Shown piece by piece: positions 7,810 to 15,755 of a stretch of 64,000 bases of DNA (position 1 is its first letter; each line of letters begins with the position of its first letter). The DNA is taken from the NCBI GenBank assembly GCA_040751985.1, contig JBFMFU010000054.1:1-64000 (forward strand). The letters run 5' to 3'. Position numbers and translations under genes: made by a program. Source of the DNA: Desulfoferula sp040751985 (GTDB taxonomy: Bacteria > Desulfobacterota > Desulfarculia > Desulfarculales > Desulfarculaceae). The notes under the pieces were generated by a model. That model was not told the DNA's origin. It saw only the letters and a list, made by a program, of their open reading frames with translations, and ran no database searches.

Positions 7810-9103
7810 CATCTACCCGTCCCTGATCCTCAGCGGCTTCCTTCTGGTCCTGCTGCTCTTGGGGGTGCCCATTGCCTTTGCCCTGTGCTTTCTAGGCATC
7901 GCGGCCTGCTTCCTCTGGATCAGCAGCGGGGCCATCATCCAGATCGTGCAGACCTTCTACGACACCTGCACCTCGGATATCCTGCTCTGCCTGCCCTTGT
8001 TCCTGTTCATGGCCGAGGTGGTGGTGGTCGCGGGCATAGGCAAGGACCTGTTCAACTCCGTCAAGATTTGGACCGGCCGCGTGCGGGGCGGCGTAGCCGC
8101 GGCCACCGTGATCGGCTGCGGCATGTTCGCCGCGGTGAGCGGCTCGAGCACCGCCACCATTGCGGCGGTGGGGGTCATCGCCCTGATGGAGATGCTGCGC
8201 CTGGGATATAAGAAATCCTTTGCCAGCGGAACCGTGGGGGTCAGTGGCACCCTGGGGGTGATGATACCTCCCAGCATCATCATGATTCTCTACGGGGCCC
8301 TGGCCGACGAATCCATCGGCAAGCTGTTCGTCGCTGGAGTGGTGCCCGGAATCCTGATGACCCTGGGATTTGTGATCGTGACCCTGATCCAGGGCTATCT
8401 GCGCCCCGCCAGCGCCCCCATTTCCACCGAGAGCCTCACTTTTGCGCAGAAGGTAAGGCTGTCGCGGTCGGTGGTTCCCTTTGTGCTGATCTTCCTGGTC
8501 ATGTTCTTCGCCTTTTACACCGGCATCGCCACGCCCACCGAGGTGGCGGCCATGGGAGTCCTGGCCTCGGTGATCATCGGCCTGGCCATGGGGCGGCTGA
8601 ATCTGGCCAAGCTCTTCGAGGCCACCAAGCGGGCCGGGCTCACCACGGCCTTTGTGTTGTTCATAATCGCGGGGGCCAAGTTCTTCACCTTCACGGTTTC
8701 CGCCACCGGCGTCTCGGACCTGATCACCCACGGCATCACCGGCCTGGGGCTGGGCCCCACGGCCTTGGTGCTGGTGATGATGGCGCTTTATCTGGTGATG
8801 GGCTGCTTCATAGACCCGGCGGGCATGCTGACCCTGACCATACCCTTTTTCCTGCCCGCCCTGGTGGCGGCCAAGGTGGACCTCATCTGGTTCGGCGTCT
8901 TGGCCACGCTTTTGTCCGAGATAGGCTACTGCACCCCTCCCTTTGGCTTTAACCTGTTCGTACTCAAGGGCGTGGCGCCGTCGGATGTATCCATGAGCCA
9001 TATCGTCAAGGGCGTGATGCCCTTCCTGATCGTCGACCTGGTGTTGCTCATACTGCTCATCCTCTTCCCGGGACTGGTGCTATGGCTGCCCTCGAAAATG
9101 TAG
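7799..9103 (+). CDS. dctM: TRAP transporter large permease, DctM family (system 1)
   Basis: Large subunit that carries the Na+-coupled transport path. At 434 aa it has the usual about 12 membrane helices. Recognisable blocks are MFAAVSGSSTATIAAVG, SGTLGVMIPPSIIMILYG, FAFYTGIATPTEVAAMG and the C-terminal GFNLFVLKGVAP. The ATG at 7799 follows AGGGGAAAG and overlaps dctQ. It forms system 1 with genes 6120-7809. Confidence 0.94.
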   Translation: MDASIYPSLILSGFLLVLLLLGVPIAFALCFLGIAACFLWISSGAIIQIVQTFYDTCTSDILLCLPLFLFMAEVVVVAGIGKDLFNSVKIWTGRVRGGVAAATVIGCGMFAAVSGSSTATIAAVGVIALMEMLRLGYKKSFASGTVGVSGTLGVMIPPSIIMILYGALADESIGKLFVAGVVPGILMTLGFVIVTLIQGYLRPASAPISTESLTFAQKVRLSRSVVPFVLIFLVMFFAFYTGIATPTEVAAMGVLASVIIGLAMGRLNLAKLFEATKRAGLTTAFVLFIIAGAKFFTFTVSATGVSDLITHGITGLGLGPTALVLVMMALYLVMGCFIDPAGMLTLTIPFFLPALVAAKVDLIWFGVLATLLSEIGYCTPPFGFNLFVLKGVAPSDVSMSHIVKGVMPFLIVDLVLLILLILFPGLVLWLPSKM

Positions 9104-9199
9104 GCCCGCGGCCCCAGCCGCCGGGCGGGCCTAGCCCATGTTCCTCGGCCGCAGCCTGAGCAAAATCGACCGTCCCCAGCTTGAACTGCGAGATGAATA

Positions 9200-10768
9200 A
9201 TGCTTATCGGTGACATCATTACCTACAACTCCGAGCGCTACCCCCAAAAATTGGCCTTGGTGGACGGCGAGCAAAAGATCACCTATCGGGAACTCGAGGA
9301 GCGTTCCAACCAATTGTCGCGGGTGCTGGCCGGCCGGGGCCTGGGACCGGGCAGCCGGGTGGCGGTGATCGAGGACACTAACATCGATTGCATTGTGTGT
9401 TCCCTGGGGGTCATCAAGGCCGGGGCGGTGCTGATAAACGTCAACAACCTTTACGGCCCTCGGGAGCTTATAAAGATCCTAGGGGACTGCGACTCCAGCG
9501 CCCTGATCGTCGGCCCTGACCACCGGAAAAAGGTGGCCCAGATCAAGGACCAACTGCCCGGGGTGGAGCATTTTTTCTGCCTGGGGGAATGCGCCTTCGG
9601 CCTCGACCTGAATGGGGAGATGGCCGGAATGCCGGTGGACCGGCTGAGCCTGGAGATACCCGAGGAGCAGGCCTTCATGATTTTGTACACCGCGGGCACC
9701 ACCGGCGAGCCCAAGGGCGCGGTCTACACCCACGCCGCCTTTTGGCAGAACCTGCTGCTGACCGTCATCGACACCTACAAGCAGTCCTACACCGAAAGGT
9801 GGATCGGCCCGATCCCCATGTATCACATCGGGGGCTTCGGCACCTTGCTGCGAATTTTCCTGATGTCCAACACCTTTTACCTGAAAAACAAGTTCGACCC
9901 CTTGGACTACCTGCAGACCATCGCCGCCGAGAAGATAACCATACTCTACGCCTACCCCACCATGATCAACGCCATGGTGCACGTCCCCGAGGGCGGGCGC
10001 CTGGACCTGTCCTCCCTGAAGCTGGTGGTCTACGGCGGCTCCCCCATTTCGGAAACGACCCTGCGCGCGGCCTATGAATTGTTCAACTGCGACTTCCTGC
10101 AGCGCTACGGCGCCACCGAATGCTGCGGGGCCGCCATTCTCATCCTTCCGCCCGAGGACCACCGGGAGATGCTGGCCAACCCCAACGTGGACCGGCGCCG
10201 ATTGCTCACCGCGGGCAAGCCCAGCCTGGGCACCAAGGTGAAGCTGCTGGACCTCAACGATCAAGTCATCACCCGACCCTGGCAGCCAGGGGCGCTGCTG
10301 GCCAAGCTTCCCGCGGCCATGCAGGGCTATTGGCGCGACAGCCAGGAGACGGCCAAGGTGTTGGTGGATGGCTGGCTGCGGCTGGGCGACATCGCCCAGT
10401 TCGACGAGGAGGGCTACTTCTACCTGGTGGACCGCGAGAAGGACATGATCGTCAGCGGGGCGCGCAACATCTACCCCCGCGAGGTGGAGGAGGTCATCTA
10501 CGGCCATCCGGCGGTTAAGGAGGCCTGCGTCATCGGCGTGCCCGACGAATATTGGGGGGAATCGGTGAAGGCGGTGGTGGTCCTGCGGGAGTCGGCCACC
10601 CTGAGCGAGGCCGAGCTGATCGACTATTGCAAATCCCATCTGGCCAGCTATAAAAAGCCCAAGTCAGTGGACTTCGTGCCGGGCCTGCCCAAAAACGCCG
10701 GCGGCAAGATCATGAAAAAGGTGATCCGCCAGAAGTACTGGGCCGGCCGGGACCGGCTGATACACTGA
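9200..10768 (+). CDS. AMP-dependent acyl-CoA synthetase/ligase
   Basis: Adenylate-forming enzyme, carboxylate + ATP + CoA to acyl-CoA + AMP + PPi, cytoplasmic. 522 aa, standard length. The P-loop-like A3 motif is YTAGTTGEPKGAVYTH, A5 is QRYGATECCG, A7 is GWLRLGDIAQFDEEGYFYLVDREKDMIVSGARNIYPREVEE and the C-terminal catalytic Lys region is PKNAGGKIMKK. It follows dctM by 96 bp on the same strand, so it probably activates the acid imported by TRAP system 1. The chain length or ring type of the substrate cannot be read from sequence. Confidence 0.93.
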   Translation: MLIGDIITYNSERYPQKLALVDGEQKITYRELEERSNQLSRVLAGRGLGPGSRVAVIEDTNIDCIVCSLGVIKAGAVLINVNNLYGPRELIKILGDCDSSALIVGPDHRKKVAQIKDQLPGVEHFFCLGECAFGLDLNGEMAGMPVDRLSLEIPEEQAFMILYTAGTTGEPKGAVYTHAAFWQNLLLTVIDTYKQSYTERWIGPIPMYHIGGFGTLLRIFLMSNTFYLKNKFDPLDYLQTIAAEKITILYAYPTMINAMVHVPEGGRLDLSSLKLVVYGGSPISETTLRAAYELFNCDFLQRYGATECCGAAILILPPEDHREMLANPNVDRRRLLTAGKPSLGTKVKLLDLNDQVITRPWQPGALLAKLPAAMQGYWRDSQETAKVLVDGWLRLGDIAQFDEEGYFYLVDREKDMIVSGARNIYPREVEEVIYGHPAVKEACVIGVPDEYWGESVKAVVVLRESATLSEAELIDYCKSHLASYKKPKSVDFVPGLPKNAGGKIMKKVIRQKYWAGRDRLIH

Positions 10769-10821
10769 CGGTTCCCCGGGCGCTTCCCTTTGGGCCGCAT
10801 CTGCAATCTGGAGCATGAATC

Positions 10822-11346
10822 ATGGCGATCTACAGGTATGACCAGTGGGAGCCGGCCATCGCGGCGGGGTGTTATGTCAGCGATTCGGCGCGGGTGATCG
10901 GCGACGTGGTTCTGGAGGAGAATTGCTACGTGGGCCATGGGGCCATAATCCGGGGCGACCACGGCCGCATCAAATTGGGCCGGGGCTGCGCGGTGGAGGA
11001 GAACGTGGTCATCCACGTCCGTCACCAGCAGGAGTGCATCCTGGAGCAGCGGGTGACCCTGGGCCACGGGGCCATCATCCACGGCGACTTCTTGGGGGCC
11101 AACTGCGTGGTGGGCATGGGGGCGGTGGTGGGCCGCGAGAGCCGGGTGGGCGCCTGGGCCATCGTGGCCGAGGGCTGCGTGGTGCCCCGGGGATATCAGG
11201 TGGAGGACGAAACCATCGTAGCCGGCATACCGGCCAAGCCCATCGGCCGCCTCAAGCCCGCCAACCGGGAGTACTGGCAGTGGTCCAAGGACGTGTACGA
11301 GCGCTTCGCGCAGGAGTATGAGCAGAAACTGGTTCGCCTGTCCTAG
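10822..11346 (+). CDS. Gamma-carbonic-anhydrase-like hexapeptide-repeat protein
   Basis: Left-handed parallel beta-helix protein of 174 aa built from hexapeptide repeats (VIGDVVLEENCYVG, IIRGDHGRIKLG). The three His positions used as metal ligands in gamma-class carbonic anhydrases are present (NVVIH, LGHG, IIHG). Such PaaY/YrdA/CaiE-like proteins are often found in acyl-CoA catabolic clusters and may act as thioesterases or carbonic anhydrases. GGAG lies 8 nt before the ATG. It is last in the plus-strand unit, 53 bp after the ligase. A second homologue is at 59054-59656. Confidence 0.85.
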   Translation: MAIYRYDQWEPAIAAGCYVSDSARVIGDVVLEENCYVGHGAIIRGDHGRIKLGRGCAVEENVVIHVRHQQECILEQRVTLGHGAIIHGDFLGANCVVGMGAVVGRESRVGAWAIVAEGCVVPRGYQVEDETIVAGIPAKPIGRLKPANREYWQWSKDVYERFAQEYEQKLVRLS

Positions 11347-11472
11347 GGCGGCGGCGGGCGCGCCCCTCCTCCCAAACCAGGCCTACCTTGCCGGAGAATT
11401 TGCTGGCGCAACATTCCAGGAGGCGAGGTAGGGTGACGTGGTCCATAACGCGGTGGCGGCCTGAGGGGCGCC

Positions 11473-11880
11473 CTAATCAGCGGGCTGCTGTGGGAAGCGC
11501 CCGCGCAGGAAGTCCAGGCCCGCCTCCAGCGGAGCGCCCGGTGTGAACACCTCGGCGATGCCCATTTTTTTGAGTTCCGGAACGTCCTGATCCAGTATGG
11601 TGCCCCCCACGATGACGGTTATGTCCTCGGCGCCCTTTTGGGCCAGGCCCTGCATGACCTTGCGGCAGGCGCTCAGGTGGGCGCCGGAGAGGATGCTCAG
11701 GGCGATCACGTCCACGCCCTCTTGCAGGGCCCCGCTGACGATCTGCTCCGGGGTCTGGTGCAGGCCGGTGTAGATCACCTCCATGCCCGCGTCCCGGAAG
11801 GTGCGGGCGATGACCTTGGCCCCCCGGTCGTGGCCGTCCAGCCCCGGCTTGGCCATCAGGATGCGCAACCTGCGACTCAT
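11473..11880 (-). CDS. Acyl-CoA mutase B12-binding subunit
   Basis: Small cobalamin-binding subunit, 135 aa, of a heteromeric adenosylcobalamin-dependent acyl-CoA mutase. It has the full base-off/His-on signature: GLDGHDRG (D-x-H-x-x-G, lower ligand His), ALSILSGAH, and VGGTI. It corresponds to the C-terminal domain of one-chain methylmalonyl-CoA mutase. It lies 23 bp after the catalytic subunit gene and is last in a six-gene minus-strand operon that begins at 17033. Cobalamin binding should be normal, in contrast to the altered active site of its partner. Confidence 0.92.
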   Translation of the reverse strand: MSRRLRILMAKPGLDGHDRGAKVIARTFRDAGMEVIYTGLHQTPEQIVSGALQEGVDVIALSILSGAHLSACRKVMQGLAQKGAEDITVIVGGTILDQDVPELKKMGIAEVFTPGAPLEAGLDFLRGRFPQQPAD

Positions 11881-11903
11881 GGTTCGTACTCCTAAGCAAT
11901 CAC

Positions 11904-13565
11904 TTAAATGACCACCGGCTCCTGGTAGGCCCCGTAGGTGTCGCGCAGGAGGCGCATGATCTCCCCCAAGCTGGCGTAGGCGCTCACCGCCTCCACCAGG
12001 GCGGGGATAAGGTTCTGGCCCGCGTCGGCCTCGCGCCTGATCCGGTCCATGGCCTTTTGCACCGCCGCGCTGCTGCGCTGGCTGCGCACCTCGCGCAGGC
12101 GCTGCACCTGCCTCTGGGCGCCGGCGGGATCGTGGCGGTGCACCTGCAGGGCGGGCCGCTCCAGGCCGGGGTCAACAAACTTGTTCACCCCCACCACCAC
12201 CCGCTGGCCGTCCCGCTCCTCTTGGGCCACCCGGTAGGCCTCGGAGGCGATGGCCCGCTGCATGAAGCCGGCCTCGATGGCCCGGGCCGCACCGCCCTGG
12301 GCCTCGACCTCGGCCATCACCTTCTGGATCTTTTCCTCCAGCTCGTTGGTGAGGGCCTCCACGAAATAGGAGCCGCCCAGGGGATCGGCGGTCTTGCACA
12401 CCCCGGTCTCATAGGCGCATATCTGCTGGGTGCGCAGGGCCAGCCGGGCGGTCTCCTCGGTGGGGATTGCGAAGGGCTCGTCCAGGGCCGGGTGCAGCAT
12501 GCCCTGGGCCCCGCCCAGAATGTTGGCCAGCAGGCCGTAGGCCCCCCGGATCAGGTTGTTCATGGGCTCCTGGGCCCGGTAGAAGCTGCCGCCCACGGTG
12601 CCGGTGAAGCGGAAAAGCATGGAGGCCGGCTTGCGGGCGCCCAGGCGCTCCTTCAGCAGGCGGGCCCACAGGCGGCGGGCCGCGCGGTAGCGGGCCGCCT
12701 CCTCGAATATCTGGGTGCCGGTGGAGAAAAAGAAGCTGATGCGCGGCGCGAACTGGTCGATGGCCAGGCCCCGCTCCAGGGTTTTGCCGATGTAGGCCAG
12801 GGCGTTGGCAAAGGCGAAGGCCGCCTCCTGCACCATGGAGGCGCCCGCCTCGCGCATGATGATGCCCCTGATGTTGAAGGGATAAAATTTGGGCATGTGG
12901 CGGGTGCAGAACTCGACGATGTCCACGGTCAGCTTCAGGGCCCCTTCCACCCCCAGCACCCACATGCCGCGGGACACGTACTCGCACAGCATGTCGTTGG
13001 AAAGGGTGCCGCCCAATTGCTCCGGCGGCAGGCCCCGCTTGCGGCCCAGGGCCACGTACATGGCCAGGATCACCGCGGCGGGCGCGTTGATGTTGAAGGA
13101 GCTGATCAGGTTCTCCAGGGGCAGATGGTCATAGAGCAGCTCCATGTCCGCCAGGGTGTCTATGGACACGCCCAGGCGCCCCACCTCGTCCTCGGCCAGG
13201 GGGTCGTCGGAGTCCAGGCCCGCCTGGGTGGGCAGGTCGAAGGCGCAGGCCACCCCGTTATTGCCCTGCTCCAGGAGGAACTTCCAGCGGCGGTTGGTGT
13301 CCTCGGCCGTGCCGAAGCCCGAATACAGGCGCATGGCCCAGGGCCGGACCCGGTACATGGCCGGGTAGACCCCGCGGGTGAAGGGGTACTGGCCGGGGAA
13401 CCCGATGTTGTCCAGGTAGCTCCGGCCGGCCGTGTCCAGCGGTGTGTATACCACCTTGACCGGTTCGCCCAGGTCGCTTTCCACCAGGGGCAGCTTTTGC
13501 ACCTGGCACTGCTGCCCCCACTGCTCCAGGGCCTCTTGCAGGCGTTTGTCCTCTGCGTGATCCAT
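11904..13565 (-). CDS. Acyl-CoA mutase large subunit with altered active-site residues
   Basis: TIM-barrel catalytic subunit of the methylmalonyl-CoA mutase superfamily, 553 aa (RGVYPAMYRVRPWAMRLYSGF, IDQFAPRISFFFSTG, AYETGVCKTADPLGGSYFVE). By my manual alignment with Propionibacterium mutase, the carboxylate-recognising Tyr89 and Arg207 are kept (Y81, R199). Isobutyryl-CoA mutases have Phe and Gln there and 2-hydroxyisobutyryl-CoA mutase has Ile at the first. However, the catalytic His244 is Ile236 (NIRGIIMREAG) and Gln197 is Ser189 (TLSNDM). The DNA supports both readings. It probably rearranges an acyl-CoA that carries a second carboxylate or another polar group, by a modified mechanism, and should not be annotated simply as methylmalonyl-CoA mutase. 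Confidence 0.88.
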   Translation of the reverse strand: MDHAEDKRLQEALEQWGQQCQVQKLPLVESDLGEPVKVVYTPLDTAGRSYLDNIGFPGQYPFTRGVYPAMYRVRPWAMRLYSGFGTAEDTNRRWKFLLEQGNNGVACAFDLPTQAGLDSDDPLAEDEVGRLGVSIDTLADMELLYDHLPLENLISSFNINAPAAVILAMYVALGRKRGLPPEQLGGTLSNDMLCEYVSRGMWVLGVEGALKLTVDIVEFCTRHMPKFYPFNIRGIIMREAGASMVQEAAFAFANALAYIGKTLERGLAIDQFAPRISFFFSTGTQIFEEAARYRAARRLWARLLKERLGARKPASMLFRFTGTVGGSFYRAQEPMNNLIRGAYGLLANILGGAQGMLHPALDEPFAIPTEETARLALRTQQICAYETGVCKTADPLGGSYFVEALTNELEEKIQKVMAEVEAQGGAARAIEAGFMQRAIASEAYRVAQEERDGQRVVVGVNKFVDPGLERPALQVHRHDPAGAQRQVQRLREVRSQRSSAAVQKAMDRIRREADAGQNLIPALVEAVSAYASLGEIMRLLRDTYGAYQEPVVI

Positions 13566-13575
13566 GGCATTTCCC

Positions 13576-14847
13576 CTAGGCCAGTTGGGCCGCTTGGCGC
13601 TGCAGGTCTTCCCGGAAGGCGGGGTGGGCTATGGCCGCCAGGGCCCGGGCCCGCTCCCCCAGGGAACGGCCCCAGAGGTTGGCCACTCCGTATTCGGTTA
13701 TCACGTAGTGCACCGAGTGCCGGGGCGTGGTCACCGCCGAGCCCGCCGGCAGTTGGCTGACGATGCGCGAGATCTTGTCCCCCGGCGTGGTAGAGGGCAT
13801 GGCGATGATGGACACCCCGCCTTGCGAAAAGGAGGCCCCCAGCAGGAAGTCGAAGCTGCCGCCCACCGCGCTGAACTGCTGGCCTTTGATGGTTTCGGCG
13901 TTCACCTGGCCGGTCAGGTCTATCTCCAGGGCCGACAGGATGGAGCAGAAGCAAGGGATGGCGGCGATGGTGCGGGGGTTGATCACCTCGGTCAGGTCCC
14001 GGCCCTCGCACTGCGGGTTCTGGTGCAGAAAGTCGAACACCCTGGAGCTGCCCAGGGTCTCGGTGACCGTGACCGCCGGCCCCTGGTCCTGGGCCAGGGC
14101 GCCGCTCTGGGCCAGGTCCACCATCTTGTCCCCGCCCATGGCCCAGAACTTGAGGCCCTGCTTGTGGAGCAGGGAATCCAGGATCGCCTCGGGTATGGCC
14201 CCCAGACCCACCTGGATGGTGGCGCCGTCGGGGATGAGCTCCGCGGCCAGGCGGCCGATCTCGCGCTCCTTGGGGCCGGGGGCTTCTCCGGCGGGGAACA
14301 CCAGCAGGTCCCGGTCCGATCCCACCAGGTAGTCGATCTGGGAGACATGGAGCGAGCAGGGGCCCAGGAGGCGCGGCATGCGCTCATTGACCTCGGCTAT
14401 GACCAGCCTGGCCTGCAGGGCCAGGGGCAGCGAGTGGCCCACGGAAACCCCCAGGGAGCAGTTGCCCTGGCTGTCCGGCGGGGACACCTGCAGCATCACC
14501 GCCTCCACCGGCCAGGGCCCCTGGGGCCCGAAGACCCGCACCGCGTCCCCCTGGCGCATGGGTATGTACTTGACGCGGCCGGTGGCCAGGTGCTTGCGGA
14601 TGGGCGGGGCGCACTGCCAGGTGCGCAGGGTGAAGGCGCCCTCCAGCGCGTCGTCCAGGAAAGGGTAGGCCACCTGTAGGCCGCTGACCAGCTCCAGCCC
14701 CCGCAGGCGCTCGCGGTCGGCCACCAGGGCCTCCATCAGGGACTGGGGCAGACCGCAGCACAGGGGAAGGCTGACCCGCTGCCCCACCTGCAGGGCGGCC
14801 ATTGCCTGCTGGGGGCTGGTCCAGCACGCGCCCCTCTGGCGGCTCAT
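13576..14847 (-). CDS. Acetyl-CoA hydrolase/4-hydroxybutyrate CoA-transferase family protein lacking the catalytic Glu
   Basis: Family I CoA-transferase fold of about 423 aa: GLG-type CoA-binding loop (IQVGLGAIPEAIL) and the C-terminal block VHYVITEYGVANLWG. In active 4-hydroxybutyrate CoA-transferases the acyl-accepting Glu238 sits in an H-[ST]-E-M motif. The aligned position here is Ala236 in LKFWAMGGDKMVDL. The start at 14847 gives ATGA overlap with the MaoC gene upstream and discards 28 implausible residues. It may be a hydrolase, a binding protein, or a transferase with another mechanism. The alignment is from memory, so the residue loss should be confirmed. Confidence 0.8.
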   Translation of the reverse strand: MSRQRGACWTSPQQAMAALQVGQRVSLPLCCGLPQSLMEALVADRERLRGLELVSGLQVAYPFLDDALEGAFTLRTWQCAPPIRKHLATGRVKYIPMRQGDAVRVFGPQGPWPVEAVMLQVSPPDSQGNCSLGVSVGHSLPLALQARLVIAEVNERMPRLLGPCSLHVSQIDYLVGSDRDLLVFPAGEAPGPKEREIGRLAAELIPDGATIQVGLGAIPEAILDSLLHKQGLKFWAMGGDKMVDLAQSGALAQDQGPAVTVTETLGSSRVFDFLHQNPQCEGRDLTEVINPRTIAAIPCFCSILSALEIDLTGQVNAETIKGQQFSAVGGSFDFLLGASFSQGGVSIIAMPSTTPGDKISRIVSQLPAGSAVTTPRHSVHYVITEYGVANLWGRSLGERARALAAIAHPAFREDLQRQAAQLA

Positions 14848-15272
14848 GACTCTTCTCCAGTCAGGGTCAGCTCGGCCAGGCCGGTCACCGCCGCCTTGCC
14901 CTCGCCCTGCTTGTTTATGCCCAGGCGGCACTGCAGGGTCCGGCGGGGTCCCTCCTGGGAGGCCGCCTCCACGGTGCCGTTGATGTTGATGTGGTCGCCG
15001 GGGCGGATGGGGGCCAGGAAACGCACCTCCCGCAGGCGGCCCCCGCGGGCCCAGGCCTGGCCGAAGCAGGCCATCATCAGCTCGTTGAGAAAGGCCAGGG
15101 ACAAGGGCCCGTGGGCGATGGTGCCGCCGAAGCTGGTCTCCCGGGCGTAGTCCGGGTCCACGTGCAGCCGGTTGAAGTCGCCGGACAGGGCGGCCCAGCC
15201 GTTGATCCGCTTTTGGTCTATGTCCTTGTTTATGGCCGGCAGGCGGTCCCCGGCCGCATAGTCTTTGCGCAC
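14844..15272 (-). CDS. MaoC-family hot-dog (R)-hydratase/dehydratase
   Basis: 142 aa, single hot-dog domain. The hydratase-2 signature D-x-N-x-x-H is intact (SGDFNRLHVDPDYA) and is followed by GGTIAHGPLSLAFLNEL, so enoyl-CoA hydratase or 3-hydroxyacyl-CoA dehydratase activity is likely. It overlaps the following CoA-transferase-like gene by 4 bp (ATGA) and follows a second, more divergent MaoC-like gene by 16 bp. The pair may form a heterodimer. Confidence 0.88.
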   Translation of the reverse strand: MRKDYAAGDRLPAINKDIDQKRINGWAALSGDFNRLHVDPDYARETSFGGTIAHGPLSLAFLNELMMACFGQAWARGGRLREVRFLAPIRPGDHININGTVEAASQEGPRRTLQCRLGINKQGEGKAAVTGLAELTLTGEES

Positions 15273-15288
15273 CGCTATCTCCTTGGGC

Positions 15289-15726
15289 CTACTTGGGCCA
15301 GATGGCGTACAGGCGGACCAGGCAGACCTGGTCCCCTTGGCCGTCGCGCGCCGCGATCAAAAAGTTCACCCGCTTGCGCCCCTTGGGGTCCAGGTAGCTT
15401 TCCATCACCTCGGCCTGCACGGTCAGCACCTCGCCCACGGCCACCGGCTTGAGGAAATCAAACTCCTGGCCGGCCAGCACGCCGCCGGAGGGCATGGCGT
15501 TGTCTTGCAGATAGGACGAGCGGGCGTAGATGGCGGCCAGGCCGGGCGGAGCCAGCAGGGAGCCGCCGGCGCCGGCCTGGGCCTGGTCCCAGTAGAGCGG
15601 GTTGCGGTCGCCCACCACGGCCATGTAGTCGTCCACCAGCTTGGGGGTCACCTCGTAGCGCAGCGGGGTGAAGCGGCGCCCCTGGGGAAGATCGGCGAAA
15701 ACCAGTTCAGGCTTGGGAACGCTCAT
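15289..15726 (-). CDS. MaoC-like / FAS1-type dehydratase domain protein
   Basis: 145-aa hot-dog protein (VTPKLVDDYMAVVGDRNPLYWD; GGVLAGQEFDFLKPVAVGEVLTVQAEV). It has the GDRNPLY loop in place of the D-x-N-x-x-H catalytic motif, so His is absent there. This resembles the non-catalytic half of two-part hydratases. The ATG at 15726 (MSVPKPEL) is preceded by GAGG on the minus strand. It lies 29 bp after the HMG-CoA-lyase-like gene and 16 bp before the catalytic MaoC gene, supporting a heteromeric hydratase. Confidence 0.82.
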   Translation of the reverse strand: MSVPKPELVFADLPQGRRFTPLRYEVTPKLVDDYMAVVGDRNPLYWDQAQAGAGGSLLAPPGLAAIYARSSYLQDNAMPSGGVLAGQEFDFLKPVAVGEVLTVQAEVMESYLDPKGRKRVNFLIAARDGQGDQVCLVRLYAIWPK

Positions 15727-15755
15727 GACAAACGCCTCGTTTGGGGGTGCCGGGT

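Noticed and set aside
12057..13760. 567-codon plus-strand open frame opposite the mutase
   Set aside because: It is antisense to well-conserved mutase and CoA-transferase genes, rich in Gly/His/Gln/Ala as expected for a shadow of GC-rich coding sequence, with no recognisable domain.
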